Positions 53,447-63,052 of a stretch of 64,000 nt of DNA are shown in pieces. The notes below the pieces were generated by a model that saw nothing but the letters and a program-made list of their open reading frames with translations, was not told the origin of the DNA and ran no database searches. The stretch comes from an uncultured Paracoccaceae bacterium (GTDB lineage Bacteria > Pseudomonadota > Alphaproteobacteria > Rhodobacterales > Rhodobacteraceae): the NCBI GenBank assembly GCA_947501355.1, contig CANMVA010000002.1:486991-550990 (forward strand), given 5' to 3'. Made by a program: the position numbers and the translations under genes. Numbering within the stretch: position 1 is the first letter of the stretch; each line of letters opens with the position of its first letter.

Positions 53447-54535
53447 TTACTTCTGAAAAAGCGGTTGGCTGTTCTTGGCGTGACGCGACACGAGCCTGCG
53501 CGCGACATGTCCCTTTGGCACGGTCCGCGACGGGGTGGCCGAGACACGCAGAAGATCGGGGAAAAGCCGGTTCAGTTCCTGCAATGCGTCAGGCCCCAAG
53601 GCCTGTCGCGCCTGCGCGCCAAGAAGCAGCGATTCCGTCGGCGCGCCTTCGGCAAAAATGATCTCGTGATCGTCGAAAAGCAGGTGGACATACGTCACCT
53701 CGGACATGTCATGGGCGAGGTCGATCCCCGGCAGGCCCACCAGCTTTTTGGCTGCGACCAGCACTTCGTCATCGCCCAGCATCCGCCGTGCGATCTTGGA
53801 ACGCAGCAGCATCCGGTGTTGTGGAGACACCGACAGGTCGCGGTCAGGCAAGCCATCCCCAAGGGCACCCCGCCCGATCCGCACCGGGGTCAGATCGCCA
53901 TCGGCACGGCAGGTCACGCGACCGACCCAGCGGACCGGTTGAGCGCCATTATCGCGGGTTTGAACCAGATCGCCGATGCGTAGTTTTTCTACCGCGACCG
54001 GGCCAGACGGTGTCAGAATATCAACACCTTTCGTGAAGCACGGCACGAAATCGAAACTCTCCCGCGAGGCAGTCATGCCCGAGTAATTGTTGCCTGCAAG
54101 ACTGTCGAGCGAGATGGATTCGATCACCCCCGCTTCAAGAGCGGCCTGATCGGCATTCGCCGAAAACTCTGGCGCGAGGTAGGTATTGCCCGCGGTATCC
54201 TGAAAGACGACGGCGGTGATATTGGCCGTGGTGCCATCGCCATAGGTGATTGTGGCGTTATAAACCGACGTGCCGTCAAAGGTTTGATCGGGGCCACCGT
54301 CGATACTGAACGTATCGTTCGCGGCCGCGTTGTTCATGTCATAAACGCCCGACGTGCCGCCATTCGCACCGGTCGATCCGGGTGAGAGGGTCTGGAAGCT
54401 ATCGACGAGCGGATTTGCGGCGTCGCCAAAACTTTGCCCGACCAACGCGGACGCGTTTTCAGCCGTGGTATTTCCTTCGGTCGTATCAATCTGGGCGAGA
54501 TTTCCCAAAGAGATGACATTGAATGTCGTCGGCAT
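53447..54535 (-). CDS. Hint-domain protein (Hint_2 type)
   Basis: This 362-residue protein has an N-terminal ~160 residues of Ser/Thr/Gly/Asn-rich, surface-type sequence, then a Hint domain from about residue 163. The domain starts PCFTKGVDILTPSGPVAVEKLRIGD, with Cys166 at the position of the self-splicing nucleophile, and continues with SVSPQHRMLL and HLLFDDHEIIFAEGAPTESLLLG. Such proteins are numerous in Rhodobacteraceae, often linked to secreted RTX-type proteins. Whether it self-cleaves is unknown. It stands alone upstream of rplA's terminator region. Confidence 0.85.
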   Translation of the reverse strand: MPTTFNVISLGNLAQIDTTEGNTTAENASALVGQSFGDAANPLVDSFQTLSPGSTGANGGTSGVYDMNNAAANDTFSIDGGPDQTFDGTSVYNATITYGDGTTANITAVVFQDTAGNTYLAPEFSANADQAALEAGVIESISLDSLAGNNYSGMTASRESFDFVPCFTKGVDILTPSGPVAVEKLRIGDLVQTRDNGAQPVRWVGRVTCRADGDLTPVRIGRGALGDGLPDRDLSVSPQHRMLLRSKIARRMLGDDEVLVAAKKLVGLPGIDLAHDMSEVTYVHLLFDDHEIIFAEGAPTESLLLGAQARQALGPDALQELNRLFPDLLRVSATPSRTVPKGHVARRLVSRHAKNSQPLFQK

Positions 54536-54710
54536 ATTCGTTCACATCGCCGCTGCGGGACAATGATCCCGCACGACGCTCCAATCATTATAATAGCAGC
54601 GACCTTACCCGGAAATTTGGGCAAAGGCGTGAAAACCAAGGGGCCGTTCAAAGGCGTCGCACCTTGTGTCAAGGCAGGCTAGGCCAAAGAGGTTACCAAA
54701 CCACCAACGC

Positions 54711-54734
54711 AAAAAAGGCGCCCGAAAGAGCGCC
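54711..54734 (-). terminator. Terminator after rplA
   Basis: A 5-bp GC stem (GGCGC/GCGCC) with an 8-base loop followed on the minus strand by TTTTTTGCG, ~25 bases after the rplA stop. It ends the secE-nusG-rplK-rplA block before the accessory island. Confidence 0.85.
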
Positions 54735-54758
54735 ATTTTCAAACTCTTTCACAGAGGT

Positions 54759-55457
54759 TTAGTTCCCTGCGGCGTTATCCACCGAGATCGAGACGCCCGG
54801 ACCCATGGTCGAGCTGACAGCGATCTTTTTCATGTAGGAGCCTTTGGCGCCTGCCGGTTTGGCTTTGGCGACCGCATCCACGAACGCGCGGATGTTTTCG
54901 ACCAGCTTGGCCTCATCGAAGGAGGCTTTGCCAACACCTGCATGCACGACGCCTGCTTTTTCAGCTTTGAACTGCACTTCACCGCCTTTGGCGGCTTTGA
55001 CGGCAGCTTCCACATCCATGGTGACGGTGCCCACTTTGGGGTTCGGCATCAGGTTGCGCGGGCCAAGGACCTTACCCAGACGACCGACGATGGGCATCAT
55101 GTCGGGGGTGGCGATGCAACGATCAAAGTCGATCTTGCCGCCCTGAACGATCTCCATCAGGTCTTCGGCACCGACGATGTCAGCACCGGCCTTTTCGGCT
55201 TCTTCAGCCTTGGGGCCACGGGCGAAGACAGCGACGCGGACGTCCTTGCCAGTGCCGTTGGGCAGGCTGACCACACCGCGGACCATCTGGTCTGCGTGGC
55301 GCGGGTCAACACCAAGGTTCATCGCGATCTCGACGGTTTCGTCGAACTTCGCGTTTGCATTGCCTTTGATCAGAGCGACCGCTTCTTCAACGGTGACGTC
55401 CTGCTTGCCAGCGAAAGCCTCGCGGGCGGCGGTTGTGCGTTTTCCGAGTTTCGCCAT
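54759..55457 (-). CDS. rplA: 50S ribosomal protein L1
   Basis: This 232-residue L1 starts [17 protein letters not shown] and has the family motifs [22 protein letters not shown] and [20 protein letters not shown]. It forms the mobile L1 stalk at the E site. It follows rplK by two bases. In most bacteria rplJ comes next; here a terminator and a 4-kb island intervene. Confidence 0.97.
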   Translation of the reverse strand: MAKLGKRTTAAREAFAGKQDVTVEEAVALIKGNANAKFDETVEIAMNLGVDPRHADQMVRGVVSLPNGTGKDVRVAVFARGPKAEEAEKAGADIVGAEDLMEIVQGGKIDFDRCIATPDMMPIVGRLGKVLGPRNLMPNPKVGTVTMDVEAAVKAAKGGEVQFKAEKAGVVHAGVGKASFDEAKLVENIRAFVDAVAKAKPAGAKGSYMKKIAVSSTMGPGVSISVDNAAGN

Positions 55458-55459
55458 GA

Positions 55460-55885
55460 TTATTTAACCTCGATACCCATCGACTTGGCGGAGCCAAGGA
55501 TGATCTGCATTGCGCCTTCGATGTCGTTGGCGTTGAGGTCCTTCATTTTCGCTTCCGCGATTTCACGAACCTGCTTGGTAGTGACCGAGCCGACCACTTC
55601 ACGCGACGGGTTGTTCGCACCCGACTTCAGCTTAGCGGCTTTCTTCAGGAAGTAAGACGCAGGCGGCGTCTTGATGTCCATCGTGAAGGACTTGTCCTGA
55701 TAGTAGGTGATCACGGTCGGGCACGGTGCGCCCGGATCAAGCTCCTGCGTCTTGGCGTTGAACGCCTTGCAGAATTCCATGATGTTGATGCCGCGCTGAC
55801 CCAGTGCCGGTCCTACGGGCGGCGACGGGTTTGCTTGTCCGGCGGGCACTTGCAATTTCATCGTGCCAGCGACTTTCTTGGCCAT
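55460..55885 (-). CDS. rplK: 50S ribosomal protein L11
   Basis: This 141-residue L11 has [35 protein letters not shown] at its N-domain and the rRNA-binding C-domain ending [25 protein letters not shown]. It belongs to the GTPase-associated centre. It is separated from nusG by ~104 bases with no clear promoter. Confidence 0.98.
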   Translation of the reverse strand: MAKKVAGTMKLQVPAGQANPSPPVGPALGQRGINIMEFCKAFNAKTQELDPGAPCPTVITYYQDKSFTMDIKTPPASYFLKKAAKLKSGANNPSREVVGSVTTKQVREIAEAKMKDLNANDIEGAMQIILGSAKSMGIEVK

Positions 55886-55989
55886 GAGGCCTCTCCTTCT
55901 TTCAACACCCCTTGGTCGCGACCGCGGGGCTTTGGGTTGCGTGGTCCGGCTTGGCGCACGCGTGCGCGTCCCCTCCCACGTTGATCACG

Positions 55990-56523
55990 TCAGGCCTGTT
56001 TGGAGACCTGCGTGTATTCCAGCTCGACCGGGGTGGCCCGGCCAAAGATCGAGACCGTCACCTTCAGGCGCTGGTTCTCGTCGTCCACTTCCTCGACCAT
56101 GCCGTCGAAATCCTCGAACGGGCCGTCGTTGACCTTCACCTTCTCGCCAACCTCGAAATGGATCAGCGTGCGTGGTGCAGCCTCACCTTCCTCGACGCGG
56201 CCGAGGATCGCCTGCACTTCGGCGTCGCGCATGGGCATCGGGCGGCCCTGCGGGCCAAGAAAGCCCGTGACGCGGTTAATCGAGTTGATCAGGTGATAGC
56301 CCTCATCGGTCATCTCCATGCGCACCAGAACATAGCCGGGCATGAAGCGGCGCTCTGTCGTGACCTTCTTGCCGCGACGCACTTCGATAACCTCTTCGGT
56401 GGGAACCAGAACCTCTTCGATCTGATCCTCAAGCTCAGCTTCCACAACAGACGTGCGGATTTGCTCTGCGATCTTCTTCTCGAAGTTCGACAGAACGCTT
56501 ACCGAATACCACCGTTTGGCCAT
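55990..56523 (-). CDS. nusG: Transcription termination/antitermination protein NusG
   Basis: This 177-residue NusG has the NGN domain ([22 protein letters not shown] … [20 protein letters not shown]) and a C-terminal KOW domain ([22 protein letters not shown]). It couples RNA polymerase to Rho and the ribosome. It lies ~180 bases after secE, with a GC hairpin at 56614-56640 between. Confidence 0.98.
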   Translation of the reverse strand: MAKRWYSVSVLSNFEKKIAEQIRTSVVEAELEDQIEEVLVPTEEVIEVRRGKKVTTERRFMPGYVLVRMEMTDEGYHLINSINRVTGFLGPQGRPMPMRDAEVQAILGRVEEGEAAPRTLIHFEVGEKVKVNDGPFEDFDGMVEEVDDENQRLKVTVSIFGRATPVELEYTQVSKQA

Positions 56524-56613
56524 GCTGCTGCACCTTTATACGTCAGGACTTTCGCCCCGAAACTCCGTGTTCTCTTGCAAGGGCGCGCCCCTGCGCCTTC
56601 CCGAATTAAATGC

Positions 56614-56640
56614 GGCGCGCCACTCGAATCGAAGCGCGCC
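56614..56640 (-). promoter_or_regulatory. GC hairpin between secE and nusG
   Basis: A 7-bp stem (GGCGCGC/GCGCGCC) with a 13-base loop lies in the ~180-base spacer. There is no T-tract, so it is probably a stability or processing element. Role inferred. Confidence 0.4.
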
Positions 56641-56707
56641 GTCAGGGAAGTGGGCTGCGTTTACATCCCACCCCGCGTCAGATCAAGGGGGTGCACAGGG
56701 TTTTCGG

Positions 56708-56902
56708 CTACGAGCCGAAGGTGGTCAGAACGAACTGCAGCCCGCTGCGGATCAGAAGATCGACCAGAAAGAAGAAAATCGCCGTCAGCGTCGCCATGAT
56801 GAAGACCATCACGGTGGTCAGCAAAACTTCGCGCCGGGTCGGCCAAACGACCTTGGCAACTTCTGCGCGCACTTGCTGGATGAACTGAAGCGGGTTGGCC
56901 AT
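56708..56902 (-). CDS. secE: Preprotein translocase subunit SecE
   Basis: This ~64-residue single-pass SecE reads MANPLQFIQQVRAEVAKVVWPTRREVLLTTVMVFIMATLTAIFFFLVD (shown for its core); the conserved KVVWPTRRE amphipathic stretch precedes one transmembrane helix. It stabilises SecY. Two ATGs lie two codons apart; the second (56902) has nine-base spacing from AGGAGA and gives the standard N-terminus, while 56908 is the alternative. Confidence 0.94.
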   Translation of the reverse strand: MANPLQFIQQVRAEVAKVVWPTRREVLLTTVMVFIMATLTAIFFFLVDLLIRSGLQFVLTTFGS

Positions 56903-56947
56903 TGCCATGATCTCTCCTGCGCGGATGCGCGTAACGTGGTTTGGGTT

Positions 56948-56976
56948 CACATACGCAAGCGGGATGTTGATTGCAA
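56948..56976 (-). promoter_or_regulatory. Promoter candidate for secE-nusG-rplK-rplA
   Basis: On the minus strand, -35 TTGCAA (56976-56971), 17 bp, then -10 TATGTG (56953-56948). It lies ~45 bases before secE. Its spacing matches the other ribosomal-block promoters. Confidence 0.6.
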
Positions 56977-57133
56977 GATGCGCTGTCGCGCCTGTGTGTC
57001 AGCACTATCGGAACGGCCCCTCCGCTGCGCGAAAACACCCGCGCAGCGAAATCCCGCCCATCTGAGCAAGATCAAAGTGAGGCGGGCATGCGCGGCTATA
57101 CTGACCCGAAAGACCCAACAGAAGGAGCACATC

Positions 57134-57559
57134 ATGCCGAGCAGATTTCATATCAAACCCCTTGTCATCATCCTCGCCGCTGCCGCCCTTGCAGGCTGTG
57201 TCGCCGAGCCCGAAGACGACCGGACGGATGTCCTGCAGGGCCAGACCCTGTTTATGGCGCAATGCGCGGCGTGTCACGGCGATGACGGGCGCGGCGCAGG
57301 CGCGGCGTCTCTGGGGCTTGGCGCGCCGCCCCCTTCGTTGACCACACTGAGCGCCCGCAACGACGGCGTCTTTCCACGCGATTACGTGATGACGATGATC
57401 GACGGGCTCACCCGGCAAGGCCACCCAGACATCGCGATGCCGGAGTTCGGCGCACAGGATATGGGACCGCTGGTTCAGGTCGAGGAAGACGGTATCTCGA
57501 CCCCAGTCCCGGCAGATCTGCTGGCGCTGGCCAACTATCTGGAAGCCATTCAGGAGTAA
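57134..57559 (+). CDS. c-type cytochrome lipoprotein
   Basis: This ~141-residue protein has a signal sequence with lipobox (ALAGC, Cys22) and a single class I haem site CAACH (residues 44-48), with a likely distal Met in IAMPEFG. It is probably an electron carrier anchored to the periplasmic side of a membrane. The partner oxidase or dehydrogenase is not in the window. It follows a GAAGGAG site. It is convergent with the glycosyltransferase gene at 57572. Confidence 0.88.
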   Translation: MPSRFHIKPLVIILAAAALAGCVAEPEDDRTDVLQGQTLFMAQCAACHGDDGRGAGAASLGLGAPPPSLTTLSARNDGVFPRDYVMTMIDGLTRQGHPDIAMPEFGAQDMGPLVQVEEDGISTPVPADLLALANYLEAIQE

Positions 57560-57571
57560 GCGAAGACGGGC

Positions 57572-58456
57572 TTAGTCGTGGGCGGCGATCCGTACTGGAT
57601 CAAGATAGCTGAACCGCGCCTGCACATCGGGATGGCTCACCCAGTTGTCGAGCTTGCGCCAGCGATCGCTGACCTCCACGCGGGAGTCGTTGGTGAAATG
57701 CACAGATCGGACCCACATGGCAATCCGCTTGACCATATGGCAGCCTGCCCGTTTCGGCGCACCTTGGTGGTCGATGCCAAAGATGTTCTTCTTGCCCGGC
57801 ATGGACAGCATCGCAAGGCCAAGATTGATATAGGGATAGGCGTGCTGATAAAGCTCCGGCTGGCTTGCCGCGTCATCGCTGATCGCCAGACCATACCCAT
57901 GCGAATAAGAGATGTACCGCGGCCCGGTTTCGGTCTTTGTCGCCTCTGGCAGATACGCCCGCATGTCACTTCTTAGTCGGCTGACATAGTCGCTTGAAAG
58001 ACCATCATCATCGTCCAGAACGACCTGCATGATCGGCGCTGTCTCATACTTTTGCTGCATGAACAGCCGCAAGAATTTACGCGCATAGGCCGGGCGTCTG
58101 GCATGGATTGTGTATTGGCCCGGTTGAAGCATTTCCTTGCAGACGGCCCGCAGCTTCGCGAAGGTTTCCTCAGGCAGATCTTCACTGGTCAGGATGAAAA
58201 GATGGAACCTCTGGTCATCCTGCGCGGCCAATGACGCCAGCGCGACCGTCTTGAGCAGATGGAGCCGCATCGCAAGACGCTCTTGATCAAAAAGCAACTC
58301 CTTGTCGCGCGAGGTATCACTTTTCCAACCGGATTTGCCGAAATATGCGAAACGCATGGCGATGACGATGTTGATCTGATCGACCTGTTCGACCGTCAAT
58401 GCCAGCGGTTGCTCTGCCTGCTGTTCAGCGGTGGTCTGAACCTCGTTACCCGCCAT
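57572..58456 (-). CDS. Rhamnosyltransferase-like protein (paralogue 3)
   Basis: This ~294-residue protein shares the motif order of the genes at 36590 and 38250: an N-terminal VIAMRFAYFGKSGWK, a region LKTVALASLAAQDDQRFHLFIL, and the acidic motif VVLDDDDGLSSDYVSRL. It is the most divergent of the three. A Gln-rich N-terminal ~30 residues precede the domain. The start at 58456 has GGAG eight bases upstream. It lies between the cytochrome and tRNA-Trp. Confidence 0.75.
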   Translation of the reverse strand: MAGNEVQTTAEQQAEQPLALTVEQVDQINIVIAMRFAYFGKSGWKSDTSRDKELLFDQERLAMRLHLLKTVALASLAAQDDQRFHLFILTSEDLPEETFAKLRAVCKEMLQPGQYTIHARRPAYARKFLRLFMQQKYETAPIMQVVLDDDDGLSSDYVSRLRSDMRAYLPEATKTETGPRYISYSHGYGLAISDDAASQPELYQHAYPYINLGLAMLSMPGKKNIFGIDHQGAPKRAGCHMVKRIAMWVRSVHFTNDSRVEVSDRWRKLDNWVSHPDVQARFSYLDPVRIAAHD

Positions 58457-58568
58457 TGTCACAACTCCGCCTTTTGGTCTTTGCGTCTGGTGACTATGAC
58501 GGTGCTGACCTCAAAGGAAAAGATGGGCTGCGGCTTTTCTTTGAGCAGATGTGTGGGAAAAGGTGGCT

Positions 58569-58644
58569 TGGCAGGGGCTGAGGGACTCGAACCCACGACC
58601 CTCGGTTTTGGAGACCGATGCTCTACCAACTGAGCTAAACCCCT
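58569..58644 (-). tRNA. tRNA-Trp (CCA anticodon)
   Basis: A 76-base cloverleaf with encoded CCA. The acceptor stem AGGGGTT pairs with AGCCCCT (one G-U), the D-arm reads GCTCAGTTGGTAGAGC, the anticodon loop CTCCAAA has anticodon CCA, and the T-arm has GGGTTCGAGTCCC. It reads UGG. In many bacteria it lies directly upstream of secE; here ~1.7 kb with two genes separates them. Confidence 0.97.
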
Positions 58645-58721
58645 AAAGCCGAGGCTTGGAATAGGAGGGTTTGCCGGGGTTGGCAAGGGGTTTGCGCCGC
58701 CCATGGCCTGCAATCATCGCG

Positions 58722-59882
58722 TCAGGTCTGCGCGCGCACCTCGACAGACAGGATGGTCGGCAAATGGCGCGCCACCTCGTCCCAGCTTTCGCCCTCATCC
58801 GCGCTTGCAAAAACCGAGCCGCTGTTGGTGCCGAAGTAAATCCCGGCAGGATCGTGCGTGTCACCAGCCATCGCCTGACGCAGGACGGTGAAAAAGCATG
58901 CCTCCTGCGGCAACCCGTTGCGCTTCGCGTTCCATGTCGCGCCGCCATCTTCGGATTTCCAGACGGCGGCCGACGCATCCGGAGGGTAGCGCCCACCGCT
59001 GTCGCTGTTCAGCGGCAGGGTCCATATCACATTCGGATCACGCGGGTGGACGCGGATCGGAAAGCCGAAGGTGGATGGCAAACCGGGGGTGATATCATCC
59101 CAGCTGCGCCCGCCATCAGATGACCGCCAGACCCCGTGATGGTTCTGCTGATAAAGTAGGTCATCGCCGCCCGGCGCACGCATCATATTGTGCACGCAAT
59201 GGCCCGTTTCCCCGTCGCGCGGAGCCGCCGGGTGGTCGTGATGCCCGCAGCTTTCAGCATTGGACAGGCGGTTGCGCCTTTCCCAGCTTTTGCCGCCATC
59301 TTCCGTGGCGAAAACACCTGCCGCGGAAATGCCTATCCATAGCTTCGCCGGATTGTCGGGGTCAGAGACGATCGTGTGCAAAACGAGGCCCGCCGCACCG
59401 GGGCTCAAGCTGTCGGCGGATGGATGATCGGTCAATGCATCCAGACGCGTCTAGCTTTTGCCTCCATCCTCGCTTTTGAGAAGATGCGCAGGTTTCGTGC
59501 CCGCATAGAGCGTGCCATGGGCATAGCCCAGCGACCATATCTGGTTGAAGTCTGCCTCGAACGGCAACGCTGTCTCGCTCCACCCGATCATCCTGGCAAA
59601 GTCGGGATCGTTGGCAGCCCAGTCATCTATGGTGCCTTTCGTCAGTCGGGTGACCTCCCAGCTGTCGCCCCCGTCGCGGGAACACCAGACCCCGGCACCG
59701 ACCCATTCGCCGCCGCCGCCAGCCCAGATCGCGCCGCTGTCAGGGTCGCTGGCGAAGTGATTGATCGGCCAGCCGTCGCAAAACGGCCCGGCGACAGACC
59801 AACCGGAACGATCCCTAGGGCTTGAGACAAGAAAGGCGCCCTTCGTGGTGCCGACGAGGATCGTGACAGGGGGTGATGACAT
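58722..59882 (-). pseudogene. BNR/sialidase-type beta-propeller protein, interrupted by amber codon
   Basis: One frame spans 387 codons with a single in-frame TAG at 59453-59451. The part before it (143 residues, MSSPPVTILVGTTKGAFLVS…) and after it (ISAAGVFATEDGGKSWERR…) both contain SxDGGxSW-type BNR repeats, at least four in total (SRDGGDSW, SEDGGKS*, TEDGGKSW, SSDGGRSW, SEDGGATW). The stop falls exactly where the repeat Trp is expected, so TGG has probably become TAG. Such proteins are photosystem-assembly- or glycosidase-like propellers with unclear function. Confidence 0.8.
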
Positions 59883-59939
59883 GGCGGGCCTCCACAGTCG
59901 AAGGTATCATAGGTCAGCTCCTTTCCCTAATCTGGCCAC

Positions 59940-61097
59940 CTAATCCTGCCACTCCCCCACATCTAGTAACGCACCGGGCAACCGGTCATAGAAGGACGGC
60001 ACCTTGTTGAGCGTCGGCAGAGCAAGAAACACATGCGCGCAGAAGAAGGCTGCGATGACCGGCAGCGTAAACACGTCGTACAGACGCGCGCGCGCAGTCG
60101 CGTCGTGATGCAGCAGCATCGTCAGGATCAGCCAGGCCTGCAGCAGAACCAAGGCCAGAAAACGGGGCAGATCGAAGGCCACGAAGAGAACCGCCAGCGG
60201 CGTCAGCGCCACGCCGACAATCACCGCGCGGTCCTTCACGGATCGGTGCGGGATCAACTTGAGCACCATCATCAGCACGGCCGCGAGATAGCCCAGACCG
60301 ACGGGCAACACGTAGTTGCGCTCAAAGAGATAGGGCGCAAGCGACCACCGGTTCTGAAAGCTCGGCAGATCGTCTCCGCGAAAGCGCATGACCGCTTCAA
60401 GTGTCACAACCCGGATATCCCAGTCGAGGGCGCGCGCAGACGTGGCCACGATCAGCTCGACCATTGCCTCGTCCGCAAAAGAGGCCGTCAGAAAGAGGAA
60501 CGCCGCAAGCACCACCGAACAGACAACCGGCACCGCGGCGCGCATAAGCCCGCCGCCCGCGAGATAAATCTGAAGCGCCACAAAGGGGACGAACGCGCTG
60601 AGCATCGCCTCGTGGATCAGAACGCCGAGAAGGCACAAAGCCGTTTTCAAGGCCAAAGACAGCGGCCCCTGTCCGGGGATCATCACGGCGGCCAAGGCGC
60701 TGGCCAGCCACAGAGTGTCGAGGTAACCGGTATTGCCGATCAGGTTGACCACGGGCAGCGAGGTCAGGATCAGCAGGCCCAGCACCATGCCAAGCTGGGT
60801 TTGCGGCAGACGGCGCAGCAGATAGATCACCAGGGCGACAAGGCCGGTGGCGGTGATGCAGACGGCAATCCAGTGGGTCTGGGCATTACTCAGCCCGCCC
60901 GGAAAAAGCCCCTGCAAAACCTGCCCGATGAGCCCGCGACGCGTGATCCCCAGATCATAGCTCAGCACAAACTGCGTTTGCGTCCAATCCAGCGGCGGTT
61001 TCATCTTGGCCAGGGCAAGGCCAAGCGCGACAAGCCAAAAGGCACGCGCCATGGCGGATCGAGTCGTGGGGGTCTGCGTCATTGCGGGTCTGCTCAT
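59940..61097 (-). CDS. Polytopic membrane protein, unrecognised
   Basis: This ~385-residue protein has about nine or ten hydrophobic helices. A conserved-looking motif TQFVLSYDLGITRRGLIGQVL follows the first helix, and HEAMLSAFVPFVAL lies near the middle. The layout (short loops, one larger periplasmic loop with RWSLAPYLFERNYVLP) recalls glycan polymerases or membrane glycosyltransferases, but I cannot assign a family. The start at 61097 (MSRPAMTQ) is chosen; the open frame extends much further without support. Confidence 0.7.
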   Translation of the reverse strand: MSRPAMTQTPTTRSAMARAFWLVALGLALAKMKPPLDWTQTQFVLSYDLGITRRGLIGQVLQGLFPGGLSNAQTHWIAVCITATGLVALVIYLLRRLPQTQLGMVLGLLILTSLPVVNLIGNTGYLDTLWLASALAAVMIPGQGPLSLALKTALCLLGVLIHEAMLSAFVPFVALQIYLAGGGLMRAAVPVVCSVVLAAFLFLTASFADEAMVELIVATSARALDWDIRVVTLEAVMRFRGDDLPSFQNRWSLAPYLFERNYVLPVGLGYLAAVLMMVLKLIPHRSVKDRAVIVGVALTPLAVLFVAFDLPRFLALVLLQAWLILTMLLHHDATARARLYDVFTLPVIAAFFCAHVFLALPTLNKVPSFYDRLPGALLDVGEWQD

Positions 61098-61296
61098 ATG
61101 TTTGACGGCAGCGTGGCGCAGCGGCAGCGTCAGGGCAAGCCTGCTTTGAAACGCGGGAAGTGTGTGCCTTGCGCGCGTCGGCCTCGTCCTTGGAGACCCG
61201 GTCCAAGATCGGACGTGCCGCATACACCGCGATTGACAGCGATCCCGGCAGGATGTGACCTGCGGGGATGATGAACAAAGGCAAGAGGGGACGCCA

Positions 61297-62097
61297 TTGA
61301 AACTCATGTGCCTGAATGGCTGGGGCGGCAAGCTCTCGGATGCGCTTCTGCCCTATGTCTCACGCGAAGCCCCTGACGTGTTATGCCTGCAAGAAGTGGT
61401 CCACAGTCCGGCGACGGACAAGGATTGGCTGACCTACCGCGACGGCGATCACATCCTGCCACAACGGGCCAACTTCTTTCGGGAAGTCTGTCACGCCCTG
61501 CCCGACCACGTGGCCATTTTCTGCCCGGCGGCGCAGGGCGTTCTTTGGGACGACGACGCGGAGATCGCCTCTCAATGGGGCCTTGCGACCTTTGTTCACA
61601 AATCCCTGCCCATCATCGGTCAAGTGCAGGGCTTCGTTCACAAAACGTATTCGCCAGATGGCTATGGCGATCATCCCCGATCACGCAGCGCCCATGCGGT
61701 GCGTGTCTTTGACCATGGGGTCGGGCGGACGTTCAGCATTACGCATATGCATGGCCTGCGCGACCTGAACGGCAAAATGGACACGCCAGAGCGCGCAGCA
61801 CAGGCACACCGTCTGCTGGAGCTGTCCCACGCGGTGTCCGAACCGGGCGATCTTCGCGTTATCTGTGGCGATTTCAACGTCGAGCCGGAGAGTGAGACGC
61901 TGCGTATTCTGAAAGGCGCAGGGTTCGTCGATCTGGTGACATCGCGGGGCTTTGAGAGCACCCGGAATACGCAGTATAAAAAGCCGGGCCGGTTTGCGGA
62001 CTACCTGCTCGTCAATGACGAGAAGGCTGTGCGGTCCTTCGATGTGATCCATGACCCCGAAGTGTCCGATCACTGCCCGCTTCTTCTTGAACTCTGA
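61297..62097 (+). CDS. Endonuclease/exonuclease/phosphatase-family protein
   Basis: This ~266-residue protein has the EEP fold motifs in order: LMCLNGWGG (metal-binding Asn), DVLCLQEVV (catalytic Glu), THMHGL, GDFNVEPESE (Asp/Asn) and the terminal SDHCPLLLEL (Asp-His). It hydrolyses phosphodiesters or phosphomonoesters, possibly of nucleic acids or sugar phosphates. A TTG start at 61297 follows GAGGGG by six bases; an ATG three codons later is the alternative. Confidence 0.83.
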   Translation: MKLMCLNGWGGKLSDALLPYVSREAPDVLCLQEVVHSPATDKDWLTYRDGDHILPQRANFFREVCHALPDHVAIFCPAAQGVLWDDDAEIASQWGLATFVHKSLPIIGQVQGFVHKTYSPDGYGDHPRSRSAHAVRVFDHGVGRTFSITHMHGLRDLNGKMDTPERAAQAHRLLELSHAVSEPGDLRVICGDFNVEPESETLRILKGAGFVDLVTSRGFESTRNTQYKKPGRFADYLLVNDEKAVRSFDVIHDPEVSDHCPLLLEL

Positions 62098-62120
62098 AAT
62101 ATGCTGAAAGCGCCTGCCTC

Positions 62121-62600
62121 ATGGACCATCTGAAACAGTTCATCCCAAGACCCCTTCTGCCCTTGAGCGCGGTGGAGAGCGCCGGGTGGCTTCTGAAGCG
62201 CTATGCCATCCTCGCGGGTGGCAGAACGCTTGATACAGATGTGGTGTCCGCCGCCACACAAGATGCGCTACGCCGATTGCCCCGGCCCGGTCCACTGGAG
62301 GACAGCGCCGGAAATCATGGGGTCGGCTTCCAGATCGTTCATTTTGCCGAGGTCGCTATCGTCTCCCCTGTGTTCTATTGGCAATGGGGCAGCGTTCTGG
62401 CCCGGATCGGCCAGCGACGTGCGGCATGGGTCGACCCCATGACGTTCAAAGACGGTGTTGAAGAGGTCGTGGGGTGCATCTGGGAAATGAACATCGTGCT
62501 GCATGAAACGCGCGCGTGGCAGGACGCAATGCTTGGCCCGACCGGCGGCAATCAGGAGACGTTGCAGACTTATTTGAACGACATGGCGGGGCCCTCTTGA
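62121..62600 (+). CDS. Unrecognised 159-aa protein
   Basis: This 159-residue protein has no recognised domain. It is predicted to be soluble, with Trp- and Val-rich segments (VSPVFYWQWGSVLARIG). It follows the EEP-family gene by 23 bases on the same strand, so a two-gene operon is likely. Confidence 0.65.
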   Translation: MDHLKQFIPRPLLPLSAVESAGWLLKRYAILAGGRTLDTDVVSAATQDALRRLPRPGPLEDSAGNHGVGFQIVHFAEVAIVSPVFYWQWGSVLARIGQRRAAWVDPMTFKDGVEEVVGCIWEMNIVLHETRAWQDAMLGPTGGNQETLQTYLNDMAGPS

Positions 62601-62627
62601 ATACTCCGCAGCGCGCAGGAACGGCCC

Positions 62628-62963
62628 TCAATATACGGTAAAATCCGAAAGGGCGTTGATGACGACGATCCCGGCGATGATCAGCGCCAGCCCGATCCCG
62701 GCGGCCAGATCCAGCCGCTGCCCGAAAAAGAGCATACCGGCGAGCGCGACGACGACGATGCCCAGACCAGAGGCCAGAGCATATGTGATGCCAAGCGGCA
62801 TGTATTTCAGCGCCAGCGTCAGGAAATAGAACGACCCACCAAGCCCGGCGATGACCAGCAGCGACGGTCCAATTTTGGTGAATTGCGCGCTGGCGTTCAA
62901 AGCGGAGTACCCGATGGCTTCGGCAATCACGGATGCGATGAGGTAAAGATAATGGGTCGGCAA
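62628..62963 (-). CDS. Small multidrug resistance (SMR) transporter
   Basis: This 111-residue protein has four helices and close EmrE-type motifs: the essential Glu in LIASVIAEAIGYSALN, PLGITYALASGLGIVVVAL and FFGQRLDLAAGIGLALIIAGIVVIN. It exports cationic compounds by proton antiport as a dual-topology dimer. It is convergent with the 159-codon gene. Confidence 0.92.
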   Translation of the reverse strand: MPTHYLYLIASVIAEAIGYSALNASAQFTKIGPSLLVIAGLGGSFYFLTLALKYMPLGITYALASGLGIVVVALAGMLFFGQRLDLAAGIGLALIIAGIVVINALSDFTVY

Positions 62964-63052
62964 GGGGATCTCCTGGATTGATTGTTGGCTGGCGTTCTGC
63001 CGGCCTGCTAACGTTCAGGAAAACCGAAAGAAACGGATATGGTGTCAACGAC

